Shown here: positions 5,883 to 15,423 of the stretch, piece after piece | Layout: each line of letters opens with the position of its first letter | How positions within the stretch are numbered: the first letter of the stretch is position 1 | Source of the DNA: Pseudomonadota bacterium | GTDB taxonomy: Bacteria > Pseudomonadota > Alphaproteobacteria > Rhizobiales > Xanthobacteraceae | DNA length: 16,503 bases | NCBI GenBank assembly: GCA_021823875.1 | Contig: JAKAMD010000021.1 | Coordinates: forward strand, 1 to 16,503 | Direction: 5' to 3' | Translations under genes and position numbers: made by a program | Notes under the pieces: model-generated | What the model was told of the DNA's origin: nothing | The model's input: only the letters and a program-made list of their open reading frames with translations | Databases searched by the model: none

Positions 5883-7402
5883 CACGCGACCTCCATCGGC
5901 GTCTTGCCGCGTTTGGGCGTGCCGAAGAGGTTCACCTCGCTGGTGCCGCCCGAGCAGCCGTTGCCGAACGAGAAACCGCAGGAGCCGCGCAGGTCGTAGG
6001 CATCCTCGCCCATTTCGCGGTGGGCGGTCGGGATCACGAAGCGATCCTCGTAATTGGCAATCGCCATGACGTGGTACATGTCCTCGATGGCGAGCGAGGT
6101 GAGCCCGACGCGCTTGGCGATGGTTTCGTTGATGACGCCATCGATGGTCTTGGACCGCATATAGGCGCGCATCGCCAGCATACGTTCGAGCCCACGCGCC
6201 ACCGGCTCCTCGTCGCCGGCCGTGAGCAGATTAGCAAGATATTTCAGTGGGATACGCAGCGACCGCACATCCGGCATCTCGCCGTCATGGCCGATCTTGC
6301 CGGCGGCCGAAGCCGATTGGATCGGCGACAGCGGCGGCACGTACCAGACCATCGGCAGCGTGCGGTATTCCGGATGCAGCGGGAACGCGACCCGCCATTC
6401 CATCGCCATCTTGTAGACCGGCGAGCGGCGCGCGGCCTCCAGCCAGTTGTCGGCGACGCCGTCGGCGCGCGCCTGCGCAATCACCGCCGGATCGTTGGGG
6501 TTGAGGAAGATCGCAAGCTGCTCTTCGTAGAGATCCTTCTCGCTCTTTGCGCTCGCCGCCTGCTCGATACGATCGGCGTCATAGAGCACGACGCCGAGAT
6601 AGCGGATGCGGCCGACGCAGGTCTCGGAGCACACCGTCGGCTGGCCCGCCTCGATGCGCGGATAGCAGAAGATGCACTTCTCCGATTTGCCGCTCGACCA
6701 GTTGTAATAGATCTTCTTGTAGGGGCAGCCGGACACGCACATGCGCCAGCCGCGGCACTTGTCCTGGTCGATGAGGACGATGCCGTCCTCCTCGCGCTTG
6801 TAGATCGCGCCCGAGGGGCACGCCGCGACGCAGGCCGGATTGAGGCAGTGCTCGCACAGCCGCGGCAGATACATCATGAAGGTGTTTTCGAACTGCCCGT
6901 AGATTTCCTTCTGCACGCCGTCAAAATTGTAGTCCTTCGAACGCTTGGCGAATTCGGTGCCGAGAATTTCCTCCCAGTTCGGCCCCCCTTCGATCTTCTC
7001 CATGCGCTCACCGGTGACGAGCGAGCGCGGCCGCGCGGTCGGGAAGGCCGACAGCTCCGGCGCGGTCTGCAGGTGCTCGTAGTCGAAGGTGAACGGCTCG
7101 TAGTAGTCGTCGATTTCCGGCAAGTCGGGATTGGCGAAGATCTTGGCCAGCACCCGCCATTTCGAGCCGATCTTGGGCTCGATCATGCCGTTGCGCTTGC
7201 GCACCCAGCCACCGTTCCAGCGCTCCTGGTTTTCCCAGTCCTTGGGATAGCCGATGCCGGGCTTGGTCTCGACATTGTTGAACCAAGCGTATTCCATGCC
7301 CTCGCGGTTGGTCCACACGTTCTTGCAGGTAACCGAGCAGGTGTGACAGCCGATGCACTTGTCGAGGTTCAGCACCATCGCGATTTGCGCGCGGATTTTC
7401 AT
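5882..7402 (-). CDS. narH: NarH, respiratory nitrate reductase beta subunit (four Fe-S clusters)
   Basis: NarH carries electrons from the NarI haems to NarG through three [4Fe-4S] and one [3Fe-4S] clusters on the cytoplasmic side. The 506-residue protein (E. coli NarH is about 512) has all four cysteine groups: Cys16/19/22/26, Cys183/186/191/195, Cys216/222/226 and Cys243/246/258/262. The third group has Trp219 where a fourth cysteine would be (CRGWRMCVSGCP); this is the normal NarH arrangement that gives the [3Fe-4S] cluster, not a defect. The C-terminal part has the NarH-specific extension ending GNGCSGGTSEVNLFGTPKRG. The start ATG at 7402 overlaps the narG stop by 4 bases (ATGA), with GGAGG 7 bases upstream inside narG. 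Confidence 0.97.
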   Translation of the reverse strand: MKIRAQIAMVLNLDKCIGCHTCSVTCKNVWTNREGMEYAWFNNVETKPGIGYPKDWENQERWNGGWVRKRNGMIEPKIGSKWRVLAKIFANPDLPEIDDYYEPFTFDYEHLQTAPELSAFPTARPRSLVTGERMEKIEGGPNWEEILGTEFAKRSKDYNFDGVQKEIYGQFENTFMMYLPRLCEHCLNPACVAACPSGAIYKREEDGIVLIDQDKCRGWRMCVSGCPYKKIYYNWSSGKSEKCIFCYPRIEAGQPTVCSETCVGRIRYLGVVLYDADRIEQAASAKSEKDLYEEQLAIFLNPNDPAVIAQARADGVADNWLEAARRSPVYKMAMEWRVAFPLHPEYRTLPMVWYVPPLSPIQSASAAGKIGHDGEMPDVRSLRIPLKYLANLLTAGDEEPVARGLERMLAMRAYMRSKTIDGVINETIAKRVGLTSLAIEDMYHVMAIANYEDRFVIPTAHREMGEDAYDLRGSCGFSFGNGCSGGTSEVNLFGTPKRGKTPMEVA

Positions 7403-10400
7403 TCTGCGGCCTCCATCTTGGGCGCGGCTTTGGGCGCGACAGTGAGCGGTTCGGGTTGGTCGGCGGTCGGGTTGTCGAGCCAGTCGACCTTGGCCATCTT
7501 GCGCACGATGACGAATTCGTCGCGGTTGGTGCCGATCGTGCCGTAGTAGTTGAAGCCGTAGGCCTGCTGGGCGTAGCCGCCGATCATGTGGGTCGGCTTG
7601 ATGATCGCACGCGTCACCGAATTATGGATACCGCCGCGCTGACCGGTCACTTCCGAGCCCGGCACGTTCACGATCTTCTCTTGCGCGTGATACATCAGGC
7701 ACATGCCGTCCTTCACGCGCTGCGAGACCACGGCGCGCGCGGCCAGCGCGCCGTTGGCATTGTAGGCTTCGATCCAGTCGTTGTCGGCGATGCCGGCTTT
7801 CCTGGCGTCGTTCTCGCTGATCCACACGATCGGCCCGCCGCGCGAGAGCGTGAGCATCAAGAGGTTGTCGGTATAGGTCGAGTGGATGCCCCACTTCTGA
7901 TGCGGCGTGATGAAGTTGAGCACGACTTGGGCATGGCCGTTCGGCTTTGAGTCGATCACCGGCTTGACCGCCTTGAGATCGACCGGCGGCCGATAGACGC
8001 AGAGCGTCTCGCCGAAGGCGCGCATCCACAGGTGATCCTGGTAGAGCTGCTGGCGGCCGGAGAGCGTGCGCCAGGGGATCAGTTCGTGCACGTTGGTATA
8101 GCCGGCGTTGTAGCAGACCTTCTCGGACTCAAGGCCCGACCAGGTCGGGGCCGAGATGATCTTGCGTGGCTGCGCCACCACATCGCGGAAGCGGATCTTC
8201 TCGTCCTCTTTCGGGATGGCGAGATGGGTGTGGTCGAGGCCGGTGGTCTTCGACAAGGCCTCCCAGGCCTTCACCGCCACCTCGCCATTGGTCTCGGGTG
8301 CCAGCGACAGGATCACCTCGGAGGCGTCGATGTCGGTGTCGATGCGGGCGAGCCCCTTACTGGCGCCCTCCTCCGTCACCACGCCGTTCAGGCGCTTCAA
8401 CAGCTCGACTTCATGCTCCGTACTCCAGCTCATGCCCTTGACGGCATTGCCGAGCTTTTCCATCAGCGGGCCGAGCGCGGTGTAGCGTTTGTAGATGTTG
8501 GGATAGTCGCGCTCGACCACCGTCACGGCCGGCATGGTCTTGCCGGGGATCGGCTCGATCTCGCCCTTCTTCCAGTCCTTGACGTCGAGCGCCTGCGCGA
8601 TCTCGCCGGGCGAGTCGTGCTGGATCGGCGTCATCACCACGTCCTTCTCGACGCTGAGTACTTCCGGCGCCACGCGCGAGAACGCCTTGGCGATCGCCTT
8701 GTAGATTTCCCAGTCGCTCTTCGCTTCCCACACCGGGTCCACCGCGGTCGTGAGCGGGTGGATGAAGGGATGCATGTCGGAGGTGTTGAGATCGTTCTTC
8801 TCGTACCAGGTGGCGGTCGGCAGCACGATGTCGGAGTAGACGCAGGTGGTCGACATGCGGAAGTCGAGCGTGACCAGGAGGTCGAGTTTTCCTTTCGGCG
8901 CCTCGTCGTGCCAGGCGACTTCCTGCGGCTTCTTCTTGCCGGTTTCGCCCAGGTCCTTGCCCTGCACGCCATGGGTGGTGCCGAGCAGATGCTTGAGGAA
9001 ATATTCGTGGCCCTTGCCCGACGAGCCTAGCAGGTTGGAGCGCCACACGAACATGTTGCGTGGCCAGTTGTCGGGATGGTCCGGATCCTCGCTCGCCATC
9101 TGCAACTCGCCGGACTTCAGCGCCTTGGCGACATAGTCCTTCGGCTCGAGGCCAGCGGCCTGCGCCTTGGCGGCGATCTCCAGCGGGTTCTGCTTGAGCT
9201 GCGGTGCTGACGGCAACCAGCCCATGCGCTCGGCGCGCACGTTGTAATCGATCAGCGCGCCGTCCCACGGCCCCGGAGGCGCGGTCGGCGACAGGATCTC
9301 GTCGACGCCCACGGTCTCGTAGCGCCATTGGTCGGTATGCGCATAGAAGAACGAGGTAGAGTTCTGCTGGCGCGGCGGCCGCGCCCAATCGAGCGCGAAG
9401 GCAAGCGGCAGCCAGCCCGATTGCGGACGCAGCTTCTCCTGCCCGACATAATGCGACCAGCCGCCGCCCGACTGGCCGACACAACCGCACATCACCAGCA
9501 TGTTGATGACGCCGCGGTAGTTCATGTCGCAGTTGTACCAATGATTCATGCCGGCGCCGATGATCACCATCGAGCGTCCATTGGTCTTCTCGGCGTTCAG
9601 CGCGAATTCGCGCGCCACGGTGATGATCTGGTCGCGCGGCACGCCGGTGATCTTCTCCGCCCAGGCCGGCGTATAGGGCACGTTCTCGTCGTAGGACTTG
9701 GCGACATGCTCGCCGCCAAAGCCGCGGTCGAGCCCGTAATTGGCGACGAACAGGTCGAACACCGAGGCGACCAGCGCCTCGCCATCCTTCAACTGCACCT
9801 TCTTCGCCGGCACCTTGCGCACCAGCACGCTCGGGTGATCGGTGCCGGTGAAATGATCGTGCTCGCGATTGCCAAAATAGGGGAAGCCGACGTTAGCCAG
9901 CTCGTCATGGTCGGCGGCGAAGGTCAGTTGCAGGTTCGTCTCGCGGCCGTCCGACTGCTTCTCCTCCAGATTCCACTTGCCCTTCTCGCCCCAGCGGAAA
10001 CCGACCGATCCGCGCGGTACCACAATATGCTTCGTCGCCTCGTTATAGGCTACGGTCTTCCATTCCGGATTGTTGGTCTCGCCGAGATTGTCGGCGAAAT
10101 CGGAAGCGCGCAGCAGCCGGTCGGGCACGAGCTTGTCGCCCTGCTTCACCAGCCGTACCAGCATCGGCATGTCGGTATATTGCCGGACATAGTCCTCGAA
10201 ATACTTCGCCTGGCGATCGAGATAGAACTCGCGCAGGATGACGTGGCCCATGGCCATGGCGAGCGCCGCGTCGGTTCCCTGCTTTGCCGAGATCCACAGA
10301 TCGGCGAATTTTGACGCCTCCGAATAGTCGGGGGAGACGACAACGCTCTTGGCACCGCGATAGCGTGCCTCGGTGTAGAAATGGGCGTCGGGCGTGCGCG

Positions 10401-11175
10401 TCTGCGGCACGTTGGAGCCCCACAGGATCAAGAAGCCGGCATTGTACCAGTCGGCACTCTCCGGCACGTCGGTCTGCTCGCCCCAGGTTTGCGGCGAGGA
10501 CGGCGGCAGGTCGCAATACCAGTCGTAGAACGACATGCAGACGCCGCCGATGAGCGACAGGTAACGCGAGCCGGCGGCATAGGAGACCATCGACATGGCC
10601 GGGATCGGCGAGAAGCCGATGACCCGGTCGGGGCCGTGTTTCTTCACCGTATAGGCGTTGGCCGCCGCGATGATTTCCGTCACCTCATCCCAGGTGGCGC
10701 GCACGAAGCCGCCGAGGCCGCGTTTACTCGTATAGGCCGCACGCTTCTTCGGATCGGTAACGATCGACTCCCAGGCCGCCACCGGCGTACGCAAGGCTTT
10801 CGCCTCGCGCCACAGTTTCAACAGGCGCGAGCGCACCAGCGGATATTTCACCCGGTTGCCGGAATACAGGTACCAGGAGTAGCTGGCGCCGCGCGAACAG
10901 CCGCGCGGCTCGTGGTTGGGCAGTTCCGGCCGCGTGCGCGGATAGTCGGTCTGCTGCGTCTCCCAGGTGACGATGCCACCCTTGACGTAAATCTTCCACG
11001 AGCAGGAGCCGGTGCAGTTGGCGCCGTGCGTCGAACGCACGATCTTGTCGTGCTGCCAGCGCTTGCGGTAGCCGTCCTCCCAGCGCCGGTCCTCGTTGGT
11101 GACAACGCCGTGGCCGTCGGAGAAGTCGTCGACCACGCGGTTGAAGAATCGCAGGCGATCGAGAAAGTGACTCAT
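7399..11175 (-). CDS. narG: NarG, respiratory nitrate reductase alpha (catalytic) subunit
   Basis: NarG reduces nitrate to nitrite at a Mo-bis(molybdopterin guanine dinucleotide) centre facing the cytoplasm. The 1258-residue protein (E. coli NarG is 1247) begins MSHFLDRLRFF, the vestigial twin-arginine-like N-terminus typical of NarG. The FS0 cluster ligands are seen as His50, Cys54, Cys58 and Cys93, the His ligand being diagnostic of membrane-bound NarG. The segment SFYDWYCDLPP (215-225) contains the conserved Asp222 expected to contact Mo, and GSNVPQTRTPDAHF follows. Further motifs are CGCVGQSGGGWSHYVGQEKL and, near the C-terminus, the molybdopterin dinucleotide-binding domain with THMIGGYAQQAYGFNYYG. 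The ATG at 11175 was chosen over a GTG at 11187 because GGGAAAG lies just before it. It begins 12 bases after the preceding narK stop and overlaps narH by 4 bases. No frameshift or missing catalytic residue was seen. Confidence 0.97.
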   Translation of the reverse strand: MSHFLDRLRFFNRVVDDFSDGHGVVTNEDRRWEDGYRKRWQHDKIVRSTHGANCTGSCSWKIYVKGGIVTWETQQTDYPRTRPELPNHEPRGCSRGASYSWYLYSGNRVKYPLVRSRLLKLWREAKALRTPVAAWESIVTDPKKRAAYTSKRGLGGFVRATWDEVTEIIAAANAYTVKKHGPDRVIGFSPIPAMSMVSYAAGSRYLSLIGGVCMSFYDWYCDLPPSSPQTWGEQTDVPESADWYNAGFLILWGSNVPQTRTPDAHFYTEARYRGAKSVVVSPDYSEASKFADLWISAKQGTDAALAMAMGHVILREFYLDRQAKYFEDYVRQYTDMPMLVRLVKQGDKLVPDRLLRASDFADNLGETNNPEWKTVAYNEATKHIVVPRGSVGFRWGEKGKWNLEEKQSDGRETNLQLTFAADHDELANVGFPYFGNREHDHFTGTDHPSVLVRKVPAKKVQLKDGEALVASVFDLFVANYGLDRGFGGEHVAKSYDENVPYTPAWAEKITGVPRDQIITVAREFALNAEKTNGRSMVIIGAGMNHWYNCDMNYRGVINMLVMCGCVGQSGGGWSHYVGQEKLRPQSGWLPLAFALDWARPPRQQNSTSFFYAHTDQWRYETVGVDEILSPTAPPGPWDGALIDYNVRAERMGWLPSAPQLKQNPLEIAAKAQAAGLEPKDYVAKALKSGELQMASEDPDHPDNWPRNMFVWRSNLLGSSGKGHEYFLKHLLGTTHGVQGKDLGETGKKKPQEVAWHDEAPKGKLDLLVTLDFRMSTTCVYSDIVLPTATWYEKNDLNTSDMHPFIHPLTTAVDPVWEAKSDWEIYKAIAKAFSRVAPEVLSVEKDVVMTPIQHDSPGEIAQALDVKDWKKGEIEPIPGKTMPAVTVVERDYPNIYKRYTALGPLMEKLGNAVKGMSWSTEHEVELLKRLNGVVTEEGASKGLARIDTDIDASEVILSLAPETNGEVAVKAWEALSKTTGLDHTHLAIPKEDEKIRFRDVVAQPRKIISAPTWSGLESEKVCYNAGYTNVHELIPWRTLSGRQQLYQDHLWMRAFGETLCVYRPPVDLKAVKPVIDSKPNGHAQVVLNFITPHQKWGIHSTYTDNLLMLTLSRGGPIVWISENDARKAGIADNDWIEAYNANGALAARAVVSQRVKDGMCLMYHAQEKIVNVPGSEVTGQRGGIHNSVTRAIIKPTHMIGGYAQQAYGFNYYGTIGTNRDEFVIVRKMAKVDWLDNPTADQPEPLTVAPKAAPKMEAAE

Positions 11176-11187
11176 TGTCTTTCCCAC

Positions 11188-12591
11188 TTATGCTGAGGGT
11201 GCCGATGCGGTCGGCAGGGTGCCGCGTTCGACGTCATGCAGCAGGCCGCCGCGCCGGGTGTAGAAGCCCCAGGTGATGACCACGCAGCTCGCGTAGAAGA
11301 TCATGAACGTCCACAGCGCGAACTCCGGCCCGCCGGTGAGCGAGATCGAGGAGCCGTAGGCCTTGGGGATGAAGAATGCACCATAGGCCGCGATCGCCGA
11401 GGTGAAGCCGATGATCGCTGCCGATTCCATTTCGGCCTGTTTCTGGCGCGCCGGCAAGGACAGGCCCGGCTCGAGCCGCGGCATCTCGGTGCGCATGATT
11501 GCCGGGATCATCTGGAACGTAGAAGCGTTACCAACCCCGGTCGCGAAGAACAGAACGATGAACATGGCGAAGAAGCCCCAGAACGCGCCGTCCTGATCCT
11601 TGATGCCGAGGAAGTAGAGCACGCCAGCGACGCCGAGGATCATCAGGATGAAGGTCCAGAAGGTGACACGGCCGCCACCGTATTTGTCGGACATCCAGCC
11701 GGTCGCCGAGCGCGACAGCGCGCCGACCAGCGGCCCAAGGAAGACGAATTTGAGCGAGTCGACCTGCGGGAACTCGGTCTTGGCGAGCAGCGGGAAACCG
11801 GCGGAATAACCGATGAAGGAACCGAAGGTGCCGGTGTAGAGCCAGCACATCAGCCAGTTGTGCTTGCGCTTGAAGATCACCGCCTGTGCGGCGAACGAGG
11901 CCTTCATCGAAACGATGTCGTCCATGCCGAACCAGGCTGCGATCGCCGAGATAACTATGAACGGCACCCATATGAAGCCGGCATTCTGCAGCCAGAGCTT
12001 GGTCGTGCCGGCCGCTTGCAGCGGCTCGCCGCCGAGCGCGCCGAACACGCCAGTGGTGATGACCAACGGGATGACGAACTGCCCGACGCTCACGCCCAGG
12101 TTGCCAAGACCGGCATTAAGGGCCAGCGCGTTGCCCTTCTCCGCCCGCGGGAAGAAGAAGCTGATATTGGCCATCGAGGAGGCGAAGTTGCCGCCGCCAA
12201 GGCCGCACAAGAGCGCCAGCACGAGGAACATCAGATAGGGCGTGTGCGGATTCTGCACAGCGAAGCCGATGCCGAAGGCAGGCACCAGCAGCGAGGCGGT
12301 GGACAGCGTCGTCCACAGCCGGCCGCCAAAGATCGGCGGCATGAACGAATAGAAGATGCGCAGCGTGGCGCCCGAGAGGCCGGGCATGGCGGCGAGCCAG
12401 AACAGCTCATCGGTGGTGAACTTGAAGCCGACCGCCGGCAGCTTGGCGACAACGACCGACCACACCATCCAGATCACGAAGGCGAGCAGTAGCGCCGGGA
12501 TCGAGATCCAGAGATTACGGTTGGCAACAGCTTTACCGGTCGATTTCCAGAACTTGGCGTCGTCCACGTTCCAGTCTTTGATCGCGCTCAT
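11188..12591 (-). CDS. narK: NarK2-type nitrate/nitrite antiporter (stand-alone)
   Basis: This is a major facilitator superfamily transporter of the nitrate/nitrite porter family. The 467-residue protein has about 12 hydrophobic segments. Substrate-binding arginines equivalent to E. coli NarK R89 and R305 appear as Arg78 (GATLRIFYSF) and Arg294 (GALSRSATGW), and the nitrate signatures as NAGLGNLGVSV (159-169) and GFTSAIAAYGAFFIP. These traits fit the NarK2 subfamily, usually assigned to nitrate/nitrite exchange. It resembles the C-terminal half of the fused NarK just upstream over its whole length, including the N-terminal cytoplasmic stretch IKDWNVDDAKFW, which suggests a tandem duplication. 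The ATG at 12591 has GAGG 7 bases upstream. The gene lies 56 bases after the fused narK and 12 bases before narG, so it is in the same operon. Confidence 0.93.
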   Translation of the reverse strand: MSAIKDWNVDDAKFWKSTGKAVANRNLWISIPALLLAFVIWMVWSVVVAKLPAVGFKFTTDELFWLAAMPGLSGATLRIFYSFMPPIFGGRLWTTLSTASLLVPAFGIGFAVQNPHTPYLMFLVLALLCGLGGGNFASSMANISFFFPRAEKGNALALNAGLGNLGVSVGQFVIPLVITTGVFGALGGEPLQAAGTTKLWLQNAGFIWVPFIVISAIAAWFGMDDIVSMKASFAAQAVIFKRKHNWLMCWLYTGTFGSFIGYSAGFPLLAKTEFPQVDSLKFVFLGPLVGALSRSATGWMSDKYGGGRVTFWTFILMILGVAGVLYFLGIKDQDGAFWGFFAMFIVLFFATGVGNASTFQMIPAIMRTEMPRLEPGLSLPARQKQAEMESAAIIGFTSAIAAYGAFFIPKAYGSSISLTGGPEFALWTFMIFYASCVVITWGFYTRRGGLLHDVERGTLPTASAPSA

Positions 12592-12647
12592 TGTGATGCC
12601 TCGTTTTTTGTCTTGTCATGCAGTTTGTGAATTTCGGATCTCGTTTC

Positions 12648-15392
12648 TCAGTTGCATTGCACCTCGGCGCCGCTGCGCCGGTACCACCACCAGGTCGCCA
12701 ACAGGCAGGTCACGTAGAAGATGACGAAGACGGTCATCGCGGTGCCTGCCGTGCCGGTCGCGTCGATGGAGATGCCGATCAGCGCCGGGATGAAGAACAG
12801 GCCGAGCGCGGCGATGGCGGCGGTGAAGCCGAGCGCGACCGAGGATTCGATCTCGCCTTCGGTGACCGCGCGTTCCTGCGATGCCTTGTCCGGTCCCGCC
12901 GCGCGCTTGTGCAGCGTCATGAACACGTTGGGCACGACGTGGAACACCGAGCCGTTGCCGATGCCGGTGGTGATAAACAGCAACATGAAGGCGCCGAAGA
13001 ACCACGGCAGCGTGGCACCGTTCGGGCTCGCCGGCAGCCAGACCAGGATCGCGATCACAGCAATGAGCATGACCGCAAAGTTCCAGAAGGTGACCTTGGC
13101 GCCGCCGACCCGGTCCGAGAGCCAGCCGCCGAGCGGACGCACCAGCGCGCCCACGAGCGGGCCGACGAAGGCCCAATTCTTGGCTTCAGAGTTCGGGAAC
13201 AGCGTCGCCATCAGTTGCGGGAATGCCGCGGCGAAGCCGATGAACGAACCGAATGTCCCAGTGTAGAGCCAGGCCAGTATCCAGGCGTGCTTGCGGCGGA
13301 AGATGCCGACCTGCTCGCCGAAGCTCGCTTGCGCGCCGCGGATGTTGTTCTGGCCCCAGGCCGACGCGATGGTCGCGATCAGAATGAACGGCACCCAGAT
13401 ATAGGCCGCATTCTGCATCCAGACCTTTGTGACGGCGCCACCGCCGGTGTAGCTCTGCGGCGTACCGCCCCAAAAGGCGAGCGCACCGCCGTAGATCGCG
13501 AGCGGTACCACCGCCTGCATCACGCCGACGCCGAGATTACCGAAGCCGGCGTTCCAGCCGAGCGCGGTACCCTGCATCCGCTTCGGGAAGAAGAAGCTGA
13601 TATTGGCCATGCTAGCGGAGAAATTGCCGCCGCCCAGGCCGCATAGCAGGGCGATGGCGACGAACACCGCATAGTTCGTGGTCGGATCCTGGATGGCGAG
13701 CGCCATCCAGAGCGTCGGCAGCAGCAGCGTAGCCGTGCTGAACACCGTCCAGTTGCGACCGCCGAAGATCGGCACCACGAAGGAATAAGCGAGCCGCAGT
13801 GCCGCACCCGAGATACCTGGCGCCGCCGCCAGCCAGAACAATTCGCTGGTGGAGAACTTGAAGCCGATCCTGGGCAGTTCGACCACCATCACGCTCCACA
13901 CCATCCAGACCGCGAAGGACAGGAACAGAGGCGGCATGGACAGGATCAGGTTGCGCAGAGCGATGCGCCTGCCCTGCTGCTGCCAGAATGTTTCATCGTC
14001 GGGTCGCCAATTGGTGAGCCAGCGTCCGACGGCGGCGACGCCGACCAGGCGTTCCTTCACCAATTGATCGCGCAGTGCCGGCTCGCGCTCGAGCACTGCC
14101 GCGCGTTCGCCTCTTTCCGCCAGCCAAGTCCACACCATCACGCCGGCGACGACGGCGTACATGAGCATAAAGGTGCTGCTGCGAACGTTGGTTGCGTCGA
14201 CTGCGATGCCGAACACAATCGGAAGCACGAAGCCGCCGAGACCGCCGATGACCCCGACCAGGCCTCCGACCGAGCCCATGTTGGTCGGATAATAATCGGC
14301 GAGCTCGCGGTAGACGCTCGCCTTGCCGATGCCCTGAGCCAAGCCGACGATGGTAACGAGGACGGTGAACAACACGACCCCGACGGCGATGTGCAAATTG
14401 AGGTCGCCCTTGACACCGTGCACAATCAGCGTGGTCGGCGGATAAGAAAGGAAGAACAAGCAGACGACACAGACCCAGAACACCCACCAAGTCGTGGTGC
14501 TGCCGCCGAACTTGTCGGAAATCCATCCGCCGAGCGCACGGATGAGACCGGACGGCGCCGTGAAGAACATTGTGAGGAAGGCTGCCGTCTGCAGATCAAG
14601 CCCGTATTCAGAAATGTAATAGCGCGGCAGCCACAGCGCGAGCGCGACGAAGCCGCCGAATACGAAGAAGTAGGCTAGGCTGAAACGCCAGACCCGCATC
14701 TCCGCGAGCGGGGCGAGTTGCTCGGCCAAAGAGGGATAGGCGCCGATCCGCCGGCGTTCCTCCAGCCGCGGTTCGGGATAGCTGAAGAACAAGAACAGTA
14801 GCGCCGTCACCAACATGACGAGAGAGAATACTTGCGGCACAGCGCGCCAGCCCAAGGCGACGATGATCAATGGCGCCGCAAGGTTGGTCAGCGCGGTTCC
14901 AGCGTTGCCCGCGCCGAAGATGCCCATCGCGGTGCCCTGCCGCTCGCGCGGGAACCACGCCGAGGTGTAGGCGATACCGATGGCGAACGAGCCGCCGGCC
15001 AGGCCGACGAAAAGTCCGACGGTCAGGTACTGCCAATACTGCGTGGCGAAGGCCAAGCCGTAGGTCGGGATCGCCACCAGAATCATCTGAATGAAAAAGA
15101 CGATGCGGCCGCCAAACCGATCGGTCAGAATACCGAGCGGAAGCCGCACCACCGAACCGGTCAAGATTGGCGTGGCGACCAGCAAACCGAATTCGGTCTC
15201 GCTCAGTCCCAGTTCGCTCTTTATGCGGATGCCGATGACCGAAAACATGGTCCAAACGGCGAAATTGATCGTGAAGGCAATCGTGCTCGCTGCTAGGACG
15301 GAATATTGCTTGCGGGCCTCGTAAACCTGCGCGCCGCCCCCGGCTGGCATTTGCGCTTGTTCGGCGGTGCTCATACTGCGCGCATCGGTCAT
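12648..15392 (-). CDS. narK: Fused NarK1-NarK2 nitrate/nitrite transporter (about 24 membrane segments)
   Basis: Two complete nitrate/nitrite porter domains are joined in one 914-residue protein. The first (about 29-425) is NarK1-like, with Arg83 (GSVVRLPLG), Arg285 (SGLIRALGGW), GAGNAGTALTN (160-170) and GVIGGLGGFVLP (380-391). A soluble linker (about 426-478) leads to a NarK2-like domain (about 479-904) with Arg533 (AALRLAYSF), Arg752 (GALVRPLGGW), NAGFGNLGVGV (614-624) and GFTAAIAALGLFFIP (855-869). Fused NarK is known in Paracoccus, where the first half is thought to act as a proton-nitrate symporter and the second as a nitrate/nitrite exchanger. The frame is open throughout, so the fusion is real. 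The ATG at 15392 has a GGGGG (15399-15403) upstream; an ATG at 15374 lacks a site and a TTG at 15437 is unlikely. It is the first gene of the nar operon. Confidence 0.93.
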   Translation of the reverse strand: MTDARSMSTAEQAQMPAGGGAQVYEARKQYSVLAASTIAFTINFAVWTMFSVIGIRIKSELGLSETEFGLLVATPILTGSVVRLPLGILTDRFGGRIVFFIQMILVAIPTYGLAFATQYWQYLTVGLFVGLAGGSFAIGIAYTSAWFPRERQGTAMGIFGAGNAGTALTNLAAPLIIVALGWRAVPQVFSLVMLVTALLFLFFSYPEPRLEERRRIGAYPSLAEQLAPLAEMRVWRFSLAYFFVFGGFVALALWLPRYYISEYGLDLQTAAFLTMFFTAPSGLIRALGGWISDKFGGSTTTWWVFWVCVVCLFFLSYPPTTLIVHGVKGDLNLHIAVGVVLFTVLVTIVGLAQGIGKASVYRELADYYPTNMGSVGGLVGVIGGLGGFVLPIVFGIAVDATNVRSSTFMLMYAVVAGVMVWTWLAERGERAAVLEREPALRDQLVKERLVGVAAVGRWLTNWRPDDETFWQQQGRRIALRNLILSMPPLFLSFAVWMVWSVMVVELPRIGFKFSTSELFWLAAAPGISGAALRLAYSFVVPIFGGRNWTVFSTATLLLPTLWMALAIQDPTTNYAVFVAIALLCGLGGGNFSASMANISFFFPKRMQGTALGWNAGFGNLGVGVMQAVVPLAIYGGALAFWGGTPQSYTGGGAVTKVWMQNAAYIWVPFILIATIASAWGQNNIRGAQASFGEQVGIFRRKHAWILAWLYTGTFGSFIGFAAAFPQLMATLFPNSEAKNWAFVGPLVGALVRPLGGWLSDRVGGAKVTFWNFAVMLIAVIAILVWLPASPNGATLPWFFGAFMLLFITTGIGNGSVFHVVPNVFMTLHKRAAGPDKASQERAVTEGEIESSVALGFTAAIAALGLFFIPALIGISIDATGTAGTAMTVFVIFYVTCLLATWWWYRRSGAEVQCN

Positions 15393-15423
15393 TTCGGGCC
15401 CCCGTTTCAATCGAGTTCCGTGA

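Noticed and set aside
6717..6757. Missing fourth cysteine in the third Fe-S motif of NarH (Trp219)
   Set aside because: This Trp is normal in NarH and accounts for the [3Fe-4S] cluster; it is not a mutation.
6020..7546. 508-codon open frame on the plus strand opposite narH and the end of narG
   Set aside because: Antisense to conserved narH with all cluster cysteines intact; the frame is a by-product of high third-position GC.
11236..12492. 418-codon open frame on the plus strand opposite narK2
   Set aside because: It is the antisense shadow of a GC-rich membrane protein gene; its composition (Arg, Glu, Asp, His rich) mirrors the codon bias and no domain is recognisable.
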